Below, piece after piece: positions 35,901 through 45,419 of a DNA stretch of 64,000 nt. Each line of letters begins with the position of its first letter. The stretch's first letter is position 1. The notes under the pieces were generated by a model. That model was given only the letters and a program-made list of their open reading frames with translations. It made no database searches and was not told the origin of the DNA. Source of the DNA: Bryobacter sp. CoA8 C33 (lineage in GTDB: Bacteria; Acidobacteriota; Terriglobia; Bryobacterales; Bryobacteraceae); assembly GCA_019931185.1 (NCBI GenBank), contig JAINDK010000028.1, forward strand, positions 1 through 64,000. The letters are read 5' to 3'. The position numbers and the translations under genes are program-made.

Positions 35901-37333
35901 CACCGGCCGGAATCGAATACGCCACGGAACTGGCTCACCAAACGGAGATCCCGGCGCTGCGCCGATGGCAGAGCATTGGTTCGGGGGTGGGAATCGAGAT
36001 TGGGGCGGCGGACCTGTATGTGAGCGTCGTGGTGGTGCGGCCGGGGGGGATCCGGGTGATTGATGCGATCGAGATCGTGCGCTACCGGGAGCGGCCGGCG
36101 GCGGAATGGGGAGAGGAGTACCGGGTCCTGCTTGAGCGGCATAAATTAAAGCATGTGGCCGCGGCGGTGTTATTGCCATCGCAGGACTGTGTGGCGCGCA
36201 CGCTGGCGATGCCCGGGGTGGAATCGAATGCGCTGGCCGCGGCGGTGCGCTACCAGCTCGATGGGTTGCACCCGTTTGCCGAGGAGGAAGCGGTGCATTC
36301 CTTTGGGCGGCTCAGCGGGGCGCGGCGGACGCATGTGTCGGTGGCGGTCGCCAAGCAGGAAGTGATCCAGGATTATGCGACGCTGTTTGCCGAGGCGGGG
36401 GTGGCGGTGGCGGCGTTTCTCAGCCCGGCGGCGGCGGTGTATTCGGCGATACGGGTTTTGCAGGATGCGCCGGTGAGTGAGTTCCTGGCGGTCCACGAAC
36501 AGGATGATGGCCTGCTGTTGTATGGAGAGACAGAGGCGGCGCCGTTGTACTGCGTGAAGCTGCCGGGCGCCGGGGAGCGCGGGGTGTATGCGACGGCGGC
36601 GCAAATCCGGTTGCCGGAAGGGGCGCCGGTGGTGCGATTGGCGTCGATTCTGCCGGTATCGGACAAACAGGATGTGGCGCGGCCGCTCGCCTACGTGGCG
36701 GCGCTGGCCAGTGCCCTGCCGCGGCTGATTCTGCCGGTGAATCTGCTGCCGGTGGAGCAGCGAAAGAGCAGTTCGCGGTTGAGATGGCTGCCGACGGCGG
36801 TACTGGTGCTGCTGCTGGTGGTGCTGGGGGTGGGGTATGCAAGCTATGAGGATTACGAAAACGGGCGGCTGCTCGAGCGCCTGGACCAGGAGACCGGGCG
36901 GCTGACGCCGCGGCTGAAACAGGTGCGGCAGGCCGAGAGTGCGATTCAATCGACCGAACAACGTTTGAAGTTTTTGTCCGAGGCGGCGGCTTATCCCGGC
37001 CAGGATCTCGAGTTGCTGCGGGAGTTGACGCGGCTGTTGCCGTTGTCGGCCTGGGTGCAGCGGCTCGATATGACGCGGAATGAGGTAGTGTTGACGGGAG
37101 AATTTGATCAGGCGCTCGAGCTGTTGAAGATGCTCGATGCCTCGCCGTTGTTGCGCGATTCGGAGTTCATGGCCCCGCCGTCGCGCACGCCGAACGGCAA
37201 GGAAGTATTTCAGATTCGGGCCAAGCGGGAATTTCCGCAGGCCGGGAAGGCCGCGGCGGCGGCAGGCGCTGGTCTGCCAGCGAATTTGCCGAAAGTGGCG
37301 CCACCGCCACCACAACCGGCGGGGGTGCGCTGA
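35897..37333 (+). CDS. gspL: GspL-like (PilM/PilN-type) assembly protein
   Basis: I start at the TTG at 35897, eight bases after GGGAG and overlapping the gspK stop; a GTG 33 bases upstream lies inside gspK. 478 residues: an actin-like cytosolic part (G-V-G-I-E-I-G-A-A-D-L-Y-V near 31), a membrane helix at about 295-316, a coiled coil and a small ferredoxin-like periplasmic domain, then a Pro-rich tail. This is the order of GspL, or of PilM and PilN fused. It would tie GspE to the inner-membrane ring. Confidence 0.75.
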   Translation: MTPAGIEYATELAHQTEIPALRRWQSIGSGVGIEIGAADLYVSVVVVRPGGIRVIDAIEIVRYRERPAAEWGEEYRVLLERHKLKHVAAAVLLPSQDCVARTLAMPGVESNALAAAVRYQLDGLHPFAEEEAVHSFGRLSGARRTHVSVAVAKQEVIQDYATLFAEAGVAVAAFLSPAAAVYSAIRVLQDAPVSEFLAVHEQDDGLLLYGETEAAPLYCVKLPGAGERGVYATAAQIRLPEGAPVVRLASILPVSDKQDVARPLAYVAALASALPRLILPVNLLPVEQRKSSSRLRWLPTAVLVLLLVVLGVGYASYEDYENGRLLERLDQETGRLTPRLKQVRQAESAIQSTEQRLKFLSEAAAYPGQDLELLRELTRLLPLSAWVQRLDMTRNEVVLTGEFDQALELLKMLDASPLLRDSEFMAPPSRTPNGKEVFQIRAKREFPQAGKAAAAAGAGLPANLPKVAPPPPQPAGVR

Positions 37334-37932
37334 TGCTCGAAAGATTGACGGAGCGCGAAAGAAAGCTGGTATTGGCGCTGGTGCCGGTGCTGCTGGTCAC
37401 GGTGGCGGTGTATTTTTGGACGGAACCAGCGGCGGGGGAAGCCCCGGTGCTCGATAAGGCCGCGGCGGTGGAGACGGCGCGGTTGCGGTTGGAGAAAAGC
37501 CGAATGCAGGCGGCCACGCTGCCGGCCCTAGAAGAGAATCAGAAGAAACTGGCGGCGAGTCTGGCGAGCTGGGAGAAGCGGTTGATCCAGGCCGACACGA
37601 CGGCGCAGGCCGTGGTGCAGTTGAATCAGTTGTTTCGCCGCGTGGCGCGGGCGCAGGGGTCGGCCGTTGAGATTCGCTCGATTGATCTCGGCACGATCCG
37701 GCCGGCCAGTGAGTACCTCGAGGTGATCGTGAACATCAGCTTCGACTGCCAGGTGGAGGGTTTGGTGAATTTGTTGACGGAGCTTTCCTCGCAGCCGGAG
37801 TATCTGACCTGGCGCGACCTGCGTATTTCGAGCAATGACTCCAAACAGAAGCGGATTCAGGTAGCGTTCACGCTTGTGGCTCTAGCGCCGATTTCGATCC
37901 TGAAGAAGCCGGCGGCGGGGGGTAAGGGATGA
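37333..37932 (+). CDS. GspM-like (PilO-type) inner-membrane protein
   Basis: 199 residues. M-L-E-R-L-T-E-R-E-R-K-L-V is the short cytosolic start common to GspM, followed by one membrane helix (about 12-30), a coiled coil (50-85) and a PilO-like ferredoxin fold ending in F-D-C-Q-V-E-G-L-V-N-L-L. It shares one base with the preceding stop codon and four with the next start. Partner of the GspL-like protein. Confidence 0.75.
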   Translation: MLERLTERERKLVLALVPVLLVTVAVYFWTEPAAGEAPVLDKAAAVETARLRLEKSRMQAATLPALEENQKKLAASLASWEKRLIQADTTAQAVVQLNQLFRRVARAQGSAVEIRSIDLGTIRPASEYLEVIVNISFDCQVEGLVNLLTELSSQPEYLTWRDLRISSNDSKQKRIQVAFTLVALAPISILKKPAAGGKG

Positions 37933-38678
37933 GGCGCCCGTTGTTGATGCTGAATCTGGTGCTGCTGGCCGGGCTGGTGGCCGGGAGTATGGAATTACGG
38001 CGGCGTTGGCTGGACAGGCGGGGGCGCGAGGCGCAGGTATTGCGGATTCAGCCGCTGGGCGTCGGGCCGGCGCCGGTGGCGGCGCCCGAGCCGCCGGGAC
38101 GGCTGCAGCCGATGCAGTACTTCGAGGTGGCGGAGCGCTTTCTGTTCGCGCGTGACCGCAACCCGCAGGTGATCGTGGAGAAAAAACCCGAACCACCGCC
38201 GAAGCCCATGCCAAACTTTCCGCTGGTGTACGGCGTCATGGATATAGGAATGGGGCCGACTGTATTCATGAGCTACGATCGCGAGAAACAACAGGGCTAC
38301 CGGTTGGGCGACAAGGTCGGGGAATTTACGCTGAAGGCGGCCAATCAGAAGGACATCACCTTTGAGTGGGAAGGCAAGCCGGTGACGAAGCCGATCGATG
38401 AGCTGAGGCCCAAGCCGGAGGATGCGCCGCGGCAGGCGGAGGCCCCGGCCGTGGCGGCCAACCAGCGGATGAATTCGAACGTGAATAGTGTTCCCGTGGC
38501 GCCACCGCCGAAAATTCCTGAAAATGTGAAGCCTGCTCCCGGCCAGGACATTGGCATGGGGCGGCGCGGTTGTATCCCGGGGGACAATTCTCCGGCGGGT
38601 ACGGTTGCCGATGGCTACAAGAAAGTTTCCTACCAATACGCTTTTGGCCCGATCTGCTATTGGGAATCGGCCCGCTAA
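37929..38678 (+). CDS. GspC-like linker protein (weakly conserved)
   Basis: 249 residues with an N-terminal membrane helix (residues 4-20), a Pro-rich linker (50-65) and a small domain around F-P-L-V-Y-G-V-M-D and G-Y-R-L-G-D-K-V-G-E-F-T-L that resembles the HR region of GspC. HR regions dock on the secretin N-domains. The last 90 residues are Pro/Asn-rich and unfamiliar. The position between GspM and GspD supports the role; sequence alone would not prove it. Confidence 0.55.
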   Translation: MRRPLLMLNLVLLAGLVAGSMELRRRWLDRRGREAQVLRIQPLGVGPAPVAAPEPPGRLQPMQYFEVAERFLFARDRNPQVIVEKKPEPPPKPMPNFPLVYGVMDIGMGPTVFMSYDREKQQGYRLGDKVGEFTLKAANQKDITFEWEGKPVTKPIDELRPKPEDAPRQAEAPAVAANQRMNSNVNSVPVAPPPKIPENVKPAPGQDIGMGRRGCIPGDNSPAGTVADGYKKVSYQYAFGPICYWESAR

Positions 38679-38697
38679 GTTTGAACTGGAGCAAAAC

Positions 38698-39171
38698 ATG
38701 ATTCGAATCCTTGCCTTGAGTTTGACCCTGATCGCCGGACTGGTGTGGGCACAGCAAGCCGCGCCGGTGGCGGCCAGCAAGCCGGCGCCGCGGGCGGCGG
38801 TCGTGAAGCGGCATCCGGACGGACGTCCGCTGGGGATTCCCTACTCGGCAACCAAAATTGCCGACGGGGCCTGGCGCGCCATGGAGAATGGCAAGCCGGT
38901 GATCTACCGCTCGACGGCTTTTGGATTTTCCAAGGTAAGCGAGGAAGAAAACACCCGGATCCAGAAGTTGCTGGACGGGCGGCCGGAGGAAAAAGCGCAG
39001 GCGCCGGAAGGCGTCAGCGTGGAGGAGCGCGAGGGCAAGCTGTACTTCAAGCGCATCACCCCGTTCGGCAACTACGAGTGGGTGAAGGAAAAAGACCAGT
39101 TGAGCGCGGCGGAAAAAGCGGTTGTGGACCGAAGCAAACAGACTGCCGCTCAGGGAGAGACGAAGCGCTAA
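38698..39171 (+). CDS. Secreted orphan protein of the secretion operon
   Basis: 157 residues from the ATG at 38698 (GGAG nine bases before). The signal peptide ends at V-W-A-Q-Q. The mature part has K-R-H-P-D-G-R-P-L-G-I and F-K-R-I-T-P-F-G-N-Y-E-W. Its stop codon overlaps the secretin ATG by one base. I do not recognise the family; it may be a pilotin-like or periplasmic accessory protein, but it has no lipobox. Confidence 0.6.
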   Translation: MIRILALSLTLIAGLVWAQQAAPVAASKPAPRAAVVKRHPDGRPLGIPYSATKIADGAWRAMENGKPVIYRSTAFGFSKVSEEENTRIQKLLDGRPEEKAQAPEGVSVEEREGKLYFKRITPFGNYEWVKEKDQLSAAEKAVVDRSKQTAAQGETKR

Positions 39172-41450
39172 TGCGACTGCAAATTGCTTTCTTGATTGCC
39201 TTGACGCTGCGTGCGCAGCAGCCGGCCCCGGCGCAGGCGGCTCCCCAGGCAACGCCGGCGGCGCCTCAGGGGGCAACCGCGCCGCAGACGGCGGCTCCGG
39301 CTCCGCCCGCGAACCCGACGATGACGCTCAATCTGCCTGGCGCCTCGCTCACGGAGGTGATCGATACGCTGGCGCGCGTGCTCAAGATCAACTACATTCT
39401 CGATCCACGCGTGCGTGGCAACATCACGATTCACACCTACGGGGAAATCAAGGCGATGAATGTGCGCGATCTCTTCGACCTGATCTTGCGCATCAACGGG
39501 GCGGCCATGGTGCAGGTGGGCGACATCTACCGCATCGTGCCGATCGCTGAGGTCCCGCGGCTGCCGGTAAACCCGCTGATGAACGCCGAGAAGAAAGACC
39601 TGCCGAATGACGAGCAGATTCTGCTGAACCTGATTTTTCTGAAGTACACCTCGGCCGGGGAAATCAAGCAGATCATCACACAGTTCCTGGGCGAGGGTGG
39701 CAGTGTATCGAGCTACGACCCGGCCAACATGCTGATCCTGCTTGACAACGCCCGCAACATGAAGCGGACGATGGATCTGATTTCGTTGTTTGATTCCGAT
39801 GTGCTGGCCAACCAGCGGGTGCGGACCTATGAGCTGACCAATAGCCGGCCCTCGGACATGGCAAAGGAATTGAGCGATGTCTTCAAAGGGCTGTCACTGG
39901 CCAGCAAGGCTTCGACGGTGCAGTTTCTCCCGATCGACCGGCTGAATTTGCTGCTGGCGGTGGCGCCGAATCCAGGGGCCTTCAAGGAGGTGGAGAGCTG
40001 GATTGAAAAGCTCGACATCGCGGTGAAGCCGCCCGTTGGGGGAACGGATAACTTTGTGTTCCGGGTGAAGTATGGCCGCGCGGACGCGCTCGCCATGGCG
40101 GTGACGATGCTGTATGCCACGCAGCAGGACAACCCTTACGCGATGATGACGACCATGATGACGATGATGATGATGATCGGCATGACCAGTTCACTGGCCT
40201 CGCTGACGAACAACAGCAACGGGGGCGGCGGAGGTGGTGGTGGCGGCTTTGGCGGCATGGGTATGGGCGGCATGGGAATGGGCGGCATGGGAATGGGTGG
40301 TATGGGCATGTTTCCGGGAATGATGGGGATGGGCGGCATGGGCATGTTTCCGGGAATGATGGGCATGGGTGGTATGGGTATGTTTCCGGGAATGATGGGA
40401 ATGGGCGGTATGGGCATGGGCGGCATGGGCATGGGGATGCAGCCGAACGCCTCAGGTCTGGCCGGTGGCGCGCCGGGCGCGCGAGCCGATGGAACAGGCA
40501 CGTATGTAGGCCAGCAGGGGCAAGGCGGCATGGGCGGGAGCTTCCCCAAAGTGCCGAAAATCGTGCCAAATCCCTTCGACAACACGTTGCTCATCCAGTG
40601 CACCCAGCAGGAATATGAGCAGATTGCGCGGCTGCTGAACCGGCTCGACATACCGCCGCGGCAGGTACTGATTGAAGCGAAGATTTACGAGGTGAGCTTG
40701 ACGGGCGCATTTGCCGCCGGAGTGCAGGCATTCCTGAACGCGCGGCGGAGCGGCTCGGTAAACCGCCAATTGGTGGGCGCCTCGACGGGATCGGGAATCA
40801 ATCTGACGGCGGGAGCGCTGGTGGGACAGTCGCGGGAATTGCTGATGGCGCTCAGTTCTCAGGAAGACGAACGCCGGGTGCGAGTCATCAACTCGCCGCA
40901 GATTATAGCCACGGATAATATCCCGGCGTCGATCTCAGTTGGCCAGCAGGTTCCGACCCTGGCGTCCCAGGCCGTTGCCGCGGGGATTCAACAGGGCGGG
41001 AGCTCGGTGTTTGCCAACCAGGTGTCGCAGCGCAACGCGGGGGTAAACCTGAACATTACGGCCCGTGTTTTGCCGAGCGGAATCGTGACACTGGTGATCA
41101 ATCAGGAGATCAGTGCTCCGCAGGCGCCGGCGGCGAGCGCGGCGATTCAGAGTCCCTCGTTCTCCCAACGGAATGTTTCCACGCAGGTGACCTTGCAGGA
41201 TGGCGACACGATCGCCATCGGCGGCATCATCACCGAGTCTGATACCTTTTCCACCTCCGGCATCCCCGGCTTGCACAAGCTGCCGGTGGTGGGCAATGTA
41301 TTTGGCAGCCGTTCGAAGTCGAAGGAAAGAACGGAACTGGTGTTGTTCATGACGCCACGGGTGATCTACGATATCCCGGACGTGGTGGAGGCGAGTGAGG
41401 AAATTCGCGGACGCTTCAAGCGGCTGAACAAGATCCTGAAGGATCAATAA
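39171..41450 (+). CDS. gspD: Type II secretion secretin GspD with Gly-Met insert
   Basis: Outer-membrane gate of the secretion system, 759 residues. A short signal peptide and Ala/Pro/Gln-rich linker (to about 45) are followed by N0 (T-M-T-L-N-L-P-G-A-S-L), N1 and N2 domains, a split N3 domain and the C-terminal secretin domain with V-P-T-L-A, then T-L-Q-D-G-D-T-I-A-I-G-G and G-I-P-G-L-H-K-L-P-V-V-G. Between N3 halves lie a Met-rich run (323-338), a poly-Gly run and a Gly-Met repeat (361-423) absent from standard secretins. Confidence 0.93.
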   Translation: MRLQIAFLIALTLRAQQPAPAQAAPQATPAAPQGATAPQTAAPAPPANPTMTLNLPGASLTEVIDTLARVLKINYILDPRVRGNITIHTYGEIKAMNVRDLFDLILRINGAAMVQVGDIYRIVPIAEVPRLPVNPLMNAEKKDLPNDEQILLNLIFLKYTSAGEIKQIITQFLGEGGSVSSYDPANMLILLDNARNMKRTMDLISLFDSDVLANQRVRTYELTNSRPSDMAKELSDVFKGLSLASKASTVQFLPIDRLNLLLAVAPNPGAFKEVESWIEKLDIAVKPPVGGTDNFVFRVKYGRADALAMAVTMLYATQQDNPYAMMTTMMTMMMMIGMTSSLASLTNNSNGGGGGGGGGFGGMGMGGMGMGGMGMGGMGMFPGMMGMGGMGMFPGMMGMGGMGMFPGMMGMGGMGMGGMGMGMQPNASGLAGGAPGARADGTGTYVGQQGQGGMGGSFPKVPKIVPNPFDNTLLIQCTQQEYEQIARLLNRLDIPPRQVLIEAKIYEVSLTGAFAAGVQAFLNARRSGSVNRQLVGASTGSGINLTAGALVGQSRELLMALSSQEDERRVRVINSPQIIATDNIPASISVGQQVPTLASQAVAAGIQQGGSSVFANQVSQRNAGVNLNITARVLPSGIVTLVINQEISAPQAPAASAAIQSPSFSQRNVSTQVTLQDGDTIAIGGIITESDTFSTSGIPGLHKLPVVGNVFGSRSKSKERTELVLFMTPRVIYDIPDVVEASEEIRGRFKRLNKILKDQ
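40248..40440 (+). repeat. In-frame tandem repeat encoding Gly-Met units in gspD
   Basis: The DNA repeats GGCATGGGCATG-like units and a longer unit encoding G-G-M-G-M-F-P-G-M-M-G-M three times. All copies stay in frame. Slippage during replication could vary the number, so strains may differ in length here. Confidence 0.85.
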
Positions 41451-41504
41451 CACTAAAAATGCAACTCTGGGCGTAAGGCCGTGTTAGTCTACATTTCGTC
41501 CTGA

Positions 41505-44500
41505 ATGCGCCTGCTGATTATCACTCTATTGCTATTCAGCCTGACACCGGTCTGCTTCCCGCAAGGATCGAGCATACAGGTGGGAGATGGAGCGACCACG
41601 CCGACCATCCGCGAGGAGTTTCTGGCGGCCTACCAGCGTGGAGATTTTTTCTCCACCGTGGCGTTGCCGCCACTGTCCGAGGTGGTGAGCTTTGGCAATG
41701 GCGGGTTTCGCCAGGAATTCAACGACGCGGCGCGGACGGGCACACGCAGCGCGCTGATCCGTCCCGCCGTGCCGGACCTGACATTGGGTGTGAACAACGC
41801 GGTGCGCCAGGTGCGTCCGCCGGTCTACGCGGTATACACGCAAAGCTCGATCGGTGTTTCTAATGCCGGGTTTCCCAACATGGACACGGCGCGCTTCAGC
41901 GTGCCGGTGCCGGGATTGGCGGCGACCTTCCAATCCGGCTTCTATCAGACTTTTGACCGTGGATTCGGCATTTTCGTTTGGGATAATGCACCGGTGAATG
42001 GCTCGCCGGACACGCGATTTACCTTGTCGGGCGCGATCTTTAGCAGTTGGCGGCTGCTGAACTTCGAATTAGTCGGTCCGCCGGTCGTGGCGGTGATTCC
42101 GGCCATCTCTCCGTTCGGCGGGCGCGCCGATTATCAGTTGTTCACGGGTGGGGGCATCTATTCGATCACCGCCGGGGCGGCGAGCGGTAAGGTTTTCTAT
42201 TTGCGGCAGGCCGTACAGGATCTTTACAGCCAAAACGGGGGGCCGACGGGAATTCTGGGTTTGCCGAACGGGGAAGAACTGGTGTTGGCCAACGGGCGGA
42301 GACGGCAGAACTTTGAGGGCGGATCGATGGAGTATGCGGTGAACGGTACGCCGGTGCTGAAGCCGGCGCTCACGAGCCTGTCGATTGCTGGAGAGGATCC
42401 GATTCGGCTGACGGTGGGGCAGACACGCGTGCTGACGGCGCGGCTGCAGATCAGCACGGGCGAGCAGGTTAGCGACCGGGATGTGGTGTGGTCGACCTCG
42501 AATGGGCGGGCGGTGACGGTGACGGGCAGCGGGACGCAGGCGACGGCGCGGGCCGTGGGGGGAGGGACAGCGCTGATCACGGCCACCAGCGAAGGGCGGA
42601 CCAGCAACCGGATTACGATTTTCGTGGCGTCGCAATGCTGTGCAATCGGCGAGGGGGCGCCGACGCAGGCGCTGACGCAAACTTTTCAAGACGCGGTGCA
42701 GCGCAACCGGCTAACGGTGCGAACGCCGGTGGCAAATCCGGTGCGGCGTGCGGCCAACGGGCTGGCGCAGGAGGCGATCGTGCTGCCTTCCGGTGAGCGC
42801 GTGGTAATTGCCAAGGCCGACAGCAGCCCGCTGGCTTTTGTGCTGAGCGGGCGGCTGCTGAGTACTTTTGAGGCCAGTGGGGGCTTGGGCGGGGCGCTGG
42901 GGTTTCCGCTGAGTGATGCGAGCGCGGGGGGGACACAGCGTTTTGAGAATGGGGCGCTGGCAGGTTCGCCGGTGCGCCTGGTCTCGGGCGCGATCCTGAC
43001 GCGATGGCTGGCGCTGGGGGCGGAGACAGGCCCGCTTGGCCCGCCGGTGACCGATACGGTGCAGGCGTTGTCCTTTACCGGACAAGCTGTTTTCAGCCAG
43101 GGCTTTCGCTCCGGGATGCTGTATCAGTTTCCCGCCGCGGCGCGTGCCCTGCTTACGGCGGGCGTCATTGCGGCCAAGCACCAGGAGTTGGGTGGCGCGG
43201 CAGGCGAAATCGGGGCGCCGCTGACGGATGAGTTTGCCAGCGCGGGGCTGGTGCGGCAGGAATTTGAAGGCGCGTTTTTGGAATACGCCCCGGGGGGAGC
43301 GGTGCGCGTGGTGTCGAAGGACCGGCGGCCGGCATTGACGGTCAACCCGGCCAGCGTGCTGCCTGGGGGACGCTTTCGGGTGTCGGTAGGCGGATTTCCC
43401 GCCGATTCCCAGTTGCATTTCACGGTCGGGGGCGGCAGTGCCGCCGGGTTTGATGCCCGCAGCGGGAACGGAGCCTTTGTTTTTGAATCCTCGGCGGCGC
43501 CGGGAGCGCGGCCGGGCGTGGTGGTGATCCGGGCCGCTCTGGCCTCCAATCCGCAGGTGTTTGCCGAGGGCAGCTACACGGTGCGCTCGCTGGCGGAATT
43601 GCGGCCGGCGCTGAGCCGTCTTTCGGGCGATGCGCAATCGGGCGCGCCGGGTACGGTTTTGCCGGCGCCCTTGCGGGTGGTGCTGCGGGATGGATCGGGC
43701 AATCCGATTGCCGGAGTGGCTGTGCGCTTTGAGGCCTCACCGGGCGGGGCGATTGTAGATGCGACGGCGCTGACGGATGCCGACGGTACGGCCCAGGCGC
43801 GGCTGCGTCTGCCGGCGGTGGCGGGCGTGGCGCTGGCCAGCGTTGAGGCGGCCGGACAACTGGTCACATTCAGCGCGCGCGCGGCTGAGCAGATTCTGAC
43901 GGATTTCCCCCGCATGAGCCAGGATGTGGAGGGCACGGTGGGCTCCGGCACGCTGCGGTTGGCCGACAAGGGCGCACTGGTGGCGAGTCTGGCGGCGGTG
44001 ATTCGTTTTCATCAGCAGCGCGGCTCGGTGCCGGCCGACAATGGCTTGGCGGATACACAGCTGTTGAACGCTTATTTGCGCGCCTTCTGCGCAAGCGACG
44101 TGGCGGGGGCGCCGCTCTGTGATGGGTATCTCGATACGGGGGGAGAGCCGCAGCCGAACCTGTTCCGGGCCATTGATTTTGCGGGGGGAGCGCTGGGTAT
44201 CGGCTTCGTGGAGCCGACGCTGGCCGGGCTGCGTGAGGCTTTTGCCGCCAATGGGCCAGTGATTGCCGCATTGAGCCTGAGCCGGGATGGTCAGCCGGCG
44301 GGCGCTCACTTTGTCACCGTGACCGGACTCACCGCGGAAGGCGATCTGGTGATCAGCGATCCGCAGCCGCGCTTTGGCGCAACGCGAATGAATTCTTATT
44401 CGAATGGGTTTCCGCTGGGGTCGAATCTATGGCGGGGGACGCTGGCGGCGGCCATTCAGCTTTCGCCGCGACTGAATGCGCCGGCCTTCCATGCCTACTC

Positions 44501-45419
44501 GGGCAGCGCCTTTGAGCTGGCCAGCCCGGCTCAGCCCTGCAGCCGCGTGGCGGCGTGGCCGGCCAGCTTTGCTCATCCGGGCTCGGCGGCGCCGGCGGGG
44601 CAATTCCGCGTCCAGTTCTGCGACGGCAGCGCACCGGCCTATCAGGCCGTAGTGCCCGAGGCGCCTTACCTCTTGACGCTGACCAGCCTGGGTCCCCCGG
44701 CCAGCCGCACGGCCAGCAGCGGCGCCGTGCCGGCGGCGTTTCGGGTGGCGCGTCCGAGTGGGGAGAATTGGGTGCTGAGCCCCGAGCAAATTCAGGTCAA
44801 TGCCGGGGCGATCGTGAATGCGGCCAGCTTCGATGGCCGTCTGGCGCCGGGGACGATTGTCAGCATTTTCGGAAATGGTTTGCCCCTGGCCGGCCAGGCC
44901 GGCTCGAGTGTTCGCTTCGAGGGGCAGACCTTGCCGGTACTGTTTTCGAATGGATTTCAATTGAATACGGTGCTGCCGGCCGGGGCGGGGGCCGGTTTAG
45001 GAAGTTTGACGCTTGAGTCCGCTTTTGGCGCCGCGCAATTGCGGCTGGATCTGGCCGAGCGGGCCCCAGCGATCTTCGTACTGGATAGCCGCCAGAGCGC
45101 GGCCGCGCTAAATCCAGACGGAAGTGTCAATAGTGTGGTGAATGCCGCGAACCGGGGAGAAGTGATTTCGGTCTTCGGTACCGGGCTCGGCGCGGTACGG
45201 GCGGCGGGCAACGGCTTGTCGGTCGTCGAAAACCCGGTTGTTGTCTCGATTGGCGGGGTCGAACAGACGCCGCTGTTTGCCGGTCTCGCCCCAGGCTTTA
45301 TCGGTTTATACCAGGTGAATGCGCAGATTCCCCAGAATCTCGTTCCGGGGATGGCGGTAGGCCTGCAGTTGCGGCAAGGAGAGGCCGTTTCGAATCTCGC
45401 CGTTCTAACAATTCGTTAA
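41505..45419 (+). CDS. Giant secreted multi-domain protein ending in a TIGR03437-type domain
   Basis: 1304 residues with a signal peptide (1-19). In order: a beta-rich start (20-280), an Ig-like BIG2-type domain (285-375), LGFP-like repeats (about 390-610; L-G-A-E-T-G-P-L-G-P-P-V), a BIG1-type Ig domain (700-790), a peptidase C39-like domain (800-985) and the TIGR03437-type end (1098-1304; I-V-N-A-A-S-F-D-G, then S-I-F-G-N-G-L). In the C39-like part the expected catalytic Cys is A824, while H935 and D952 remain. It follows gspD by 54 bases and is a likely secretion cargo that binds surfaces or polymers. Confidence 0.8.
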   Translation: MRLLIITLLLFSLTPVCFPQGSSIQVGDGATTPTIREEFLAAYQRGDFFSTVALPPLSEVVSFGNGGFRQEFNDAARTGTRSALIRPAVPDLTLGVNNAVRQVRPPVYAVYTQSSIGVSNAGFPNMDTARFSVPVPGLAATFQSGFYQTFDRGFGIFVWDNAPVNGSPDTRFTLSGAIFSSWRLLNFELVGPPVVAVIPAISPFGGRADYQLFTGGGIYSITAGAASGKVFYLRQAVQDLYSQNGGPTGILGLPNGEELVLANGRRRQNFEGGSMEYAVNGTPVLKPALTSLSIAGEDPIRLTVGQTRVLTARLQISTGEQVSDRDVVWSTSNGRAVTVTGSGTQATARAVGGGTALITATSEGRTSNRITIFVASQCCAIGEGAPTQALTQTFQDAVQRNRLTVRTPVANPVRRAANGLAQEAIVLPSGERVVIAKADSSPLAFVLSGRLLSTFEASGGLGGALGFPLSDASAGGTQRFENGALAGSPVRLVSGAILTRWLALGAETGPLGPPVTDTVQALSFTGQAVFSQGFRSGMLYQFPAAARALLTAGVIAAKHQELGGAAGEIGAPLTDEFASAGLVRQEFEGAFLEYAPGGAVRVVSKDRRPALTVNPASVLPGGRFRVSVGGFPADSQLHFTVGGGSAAGFDARSGNGAFVFESSAAPGARPGVVVIRAALASNPQVFAEGSYTVRSLAELRPALSRLSGDAQSGAPGTVLPAPLRVVLRDGSGNPIAGVAVRFEASPGGAIVDATALTDADGTAQARLRLPAVAGVALASVEAAGQLVTFSARAAEQILTDFPRMSQDVEGTVGSGTLRLADKGALVASLAAVIRFHQQRGSVPADNGLADTQLLNAYLRAFCASDVAGAPLCDGYLDTGGEPQPNLFRAIDFAGGALGIGFVEPTLAGLREAFAANGPVIAALSLSRDGQPAGAHFVTVTGLTAEGDLVISDPQPRFGATRMNSYSNGFPLGSNLWRGTLAAAIQLSPRLNAPAFHAYSGSAFELASPAQPCSRVAAWPASFAHPGSAAPAGQFRVQFCDGSAPAYQAVVPEAPYLLTLTSLGPPASRTASSGAVPAAFRVARPSGENWVLSPEQIQVNAGAIVNAASFDGRLAPGTIVSIFGNGLPLAGQAGSSVRFEGQTLPVLFSNGFQLNTVLPAGAGAGLGSLTLESAFGAAQLRLDLAERAPAIFVLDSRQSAAALNPDGSVNSVVNAANRGEVISVFGTGLGAVRAAGNGLSVVENPVVVSIGGVEQTPLFAGLAPGFIGLYQVNAQIPQNLVPGMAVGLQLRQGEAVSNLAVLTIR

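Noticed and set aside
40248-40440. CRISPR-like regular repeat
   Set aside because: The units are in frame inside gspD, have no unique spacers and encode Gly-Met repeats.
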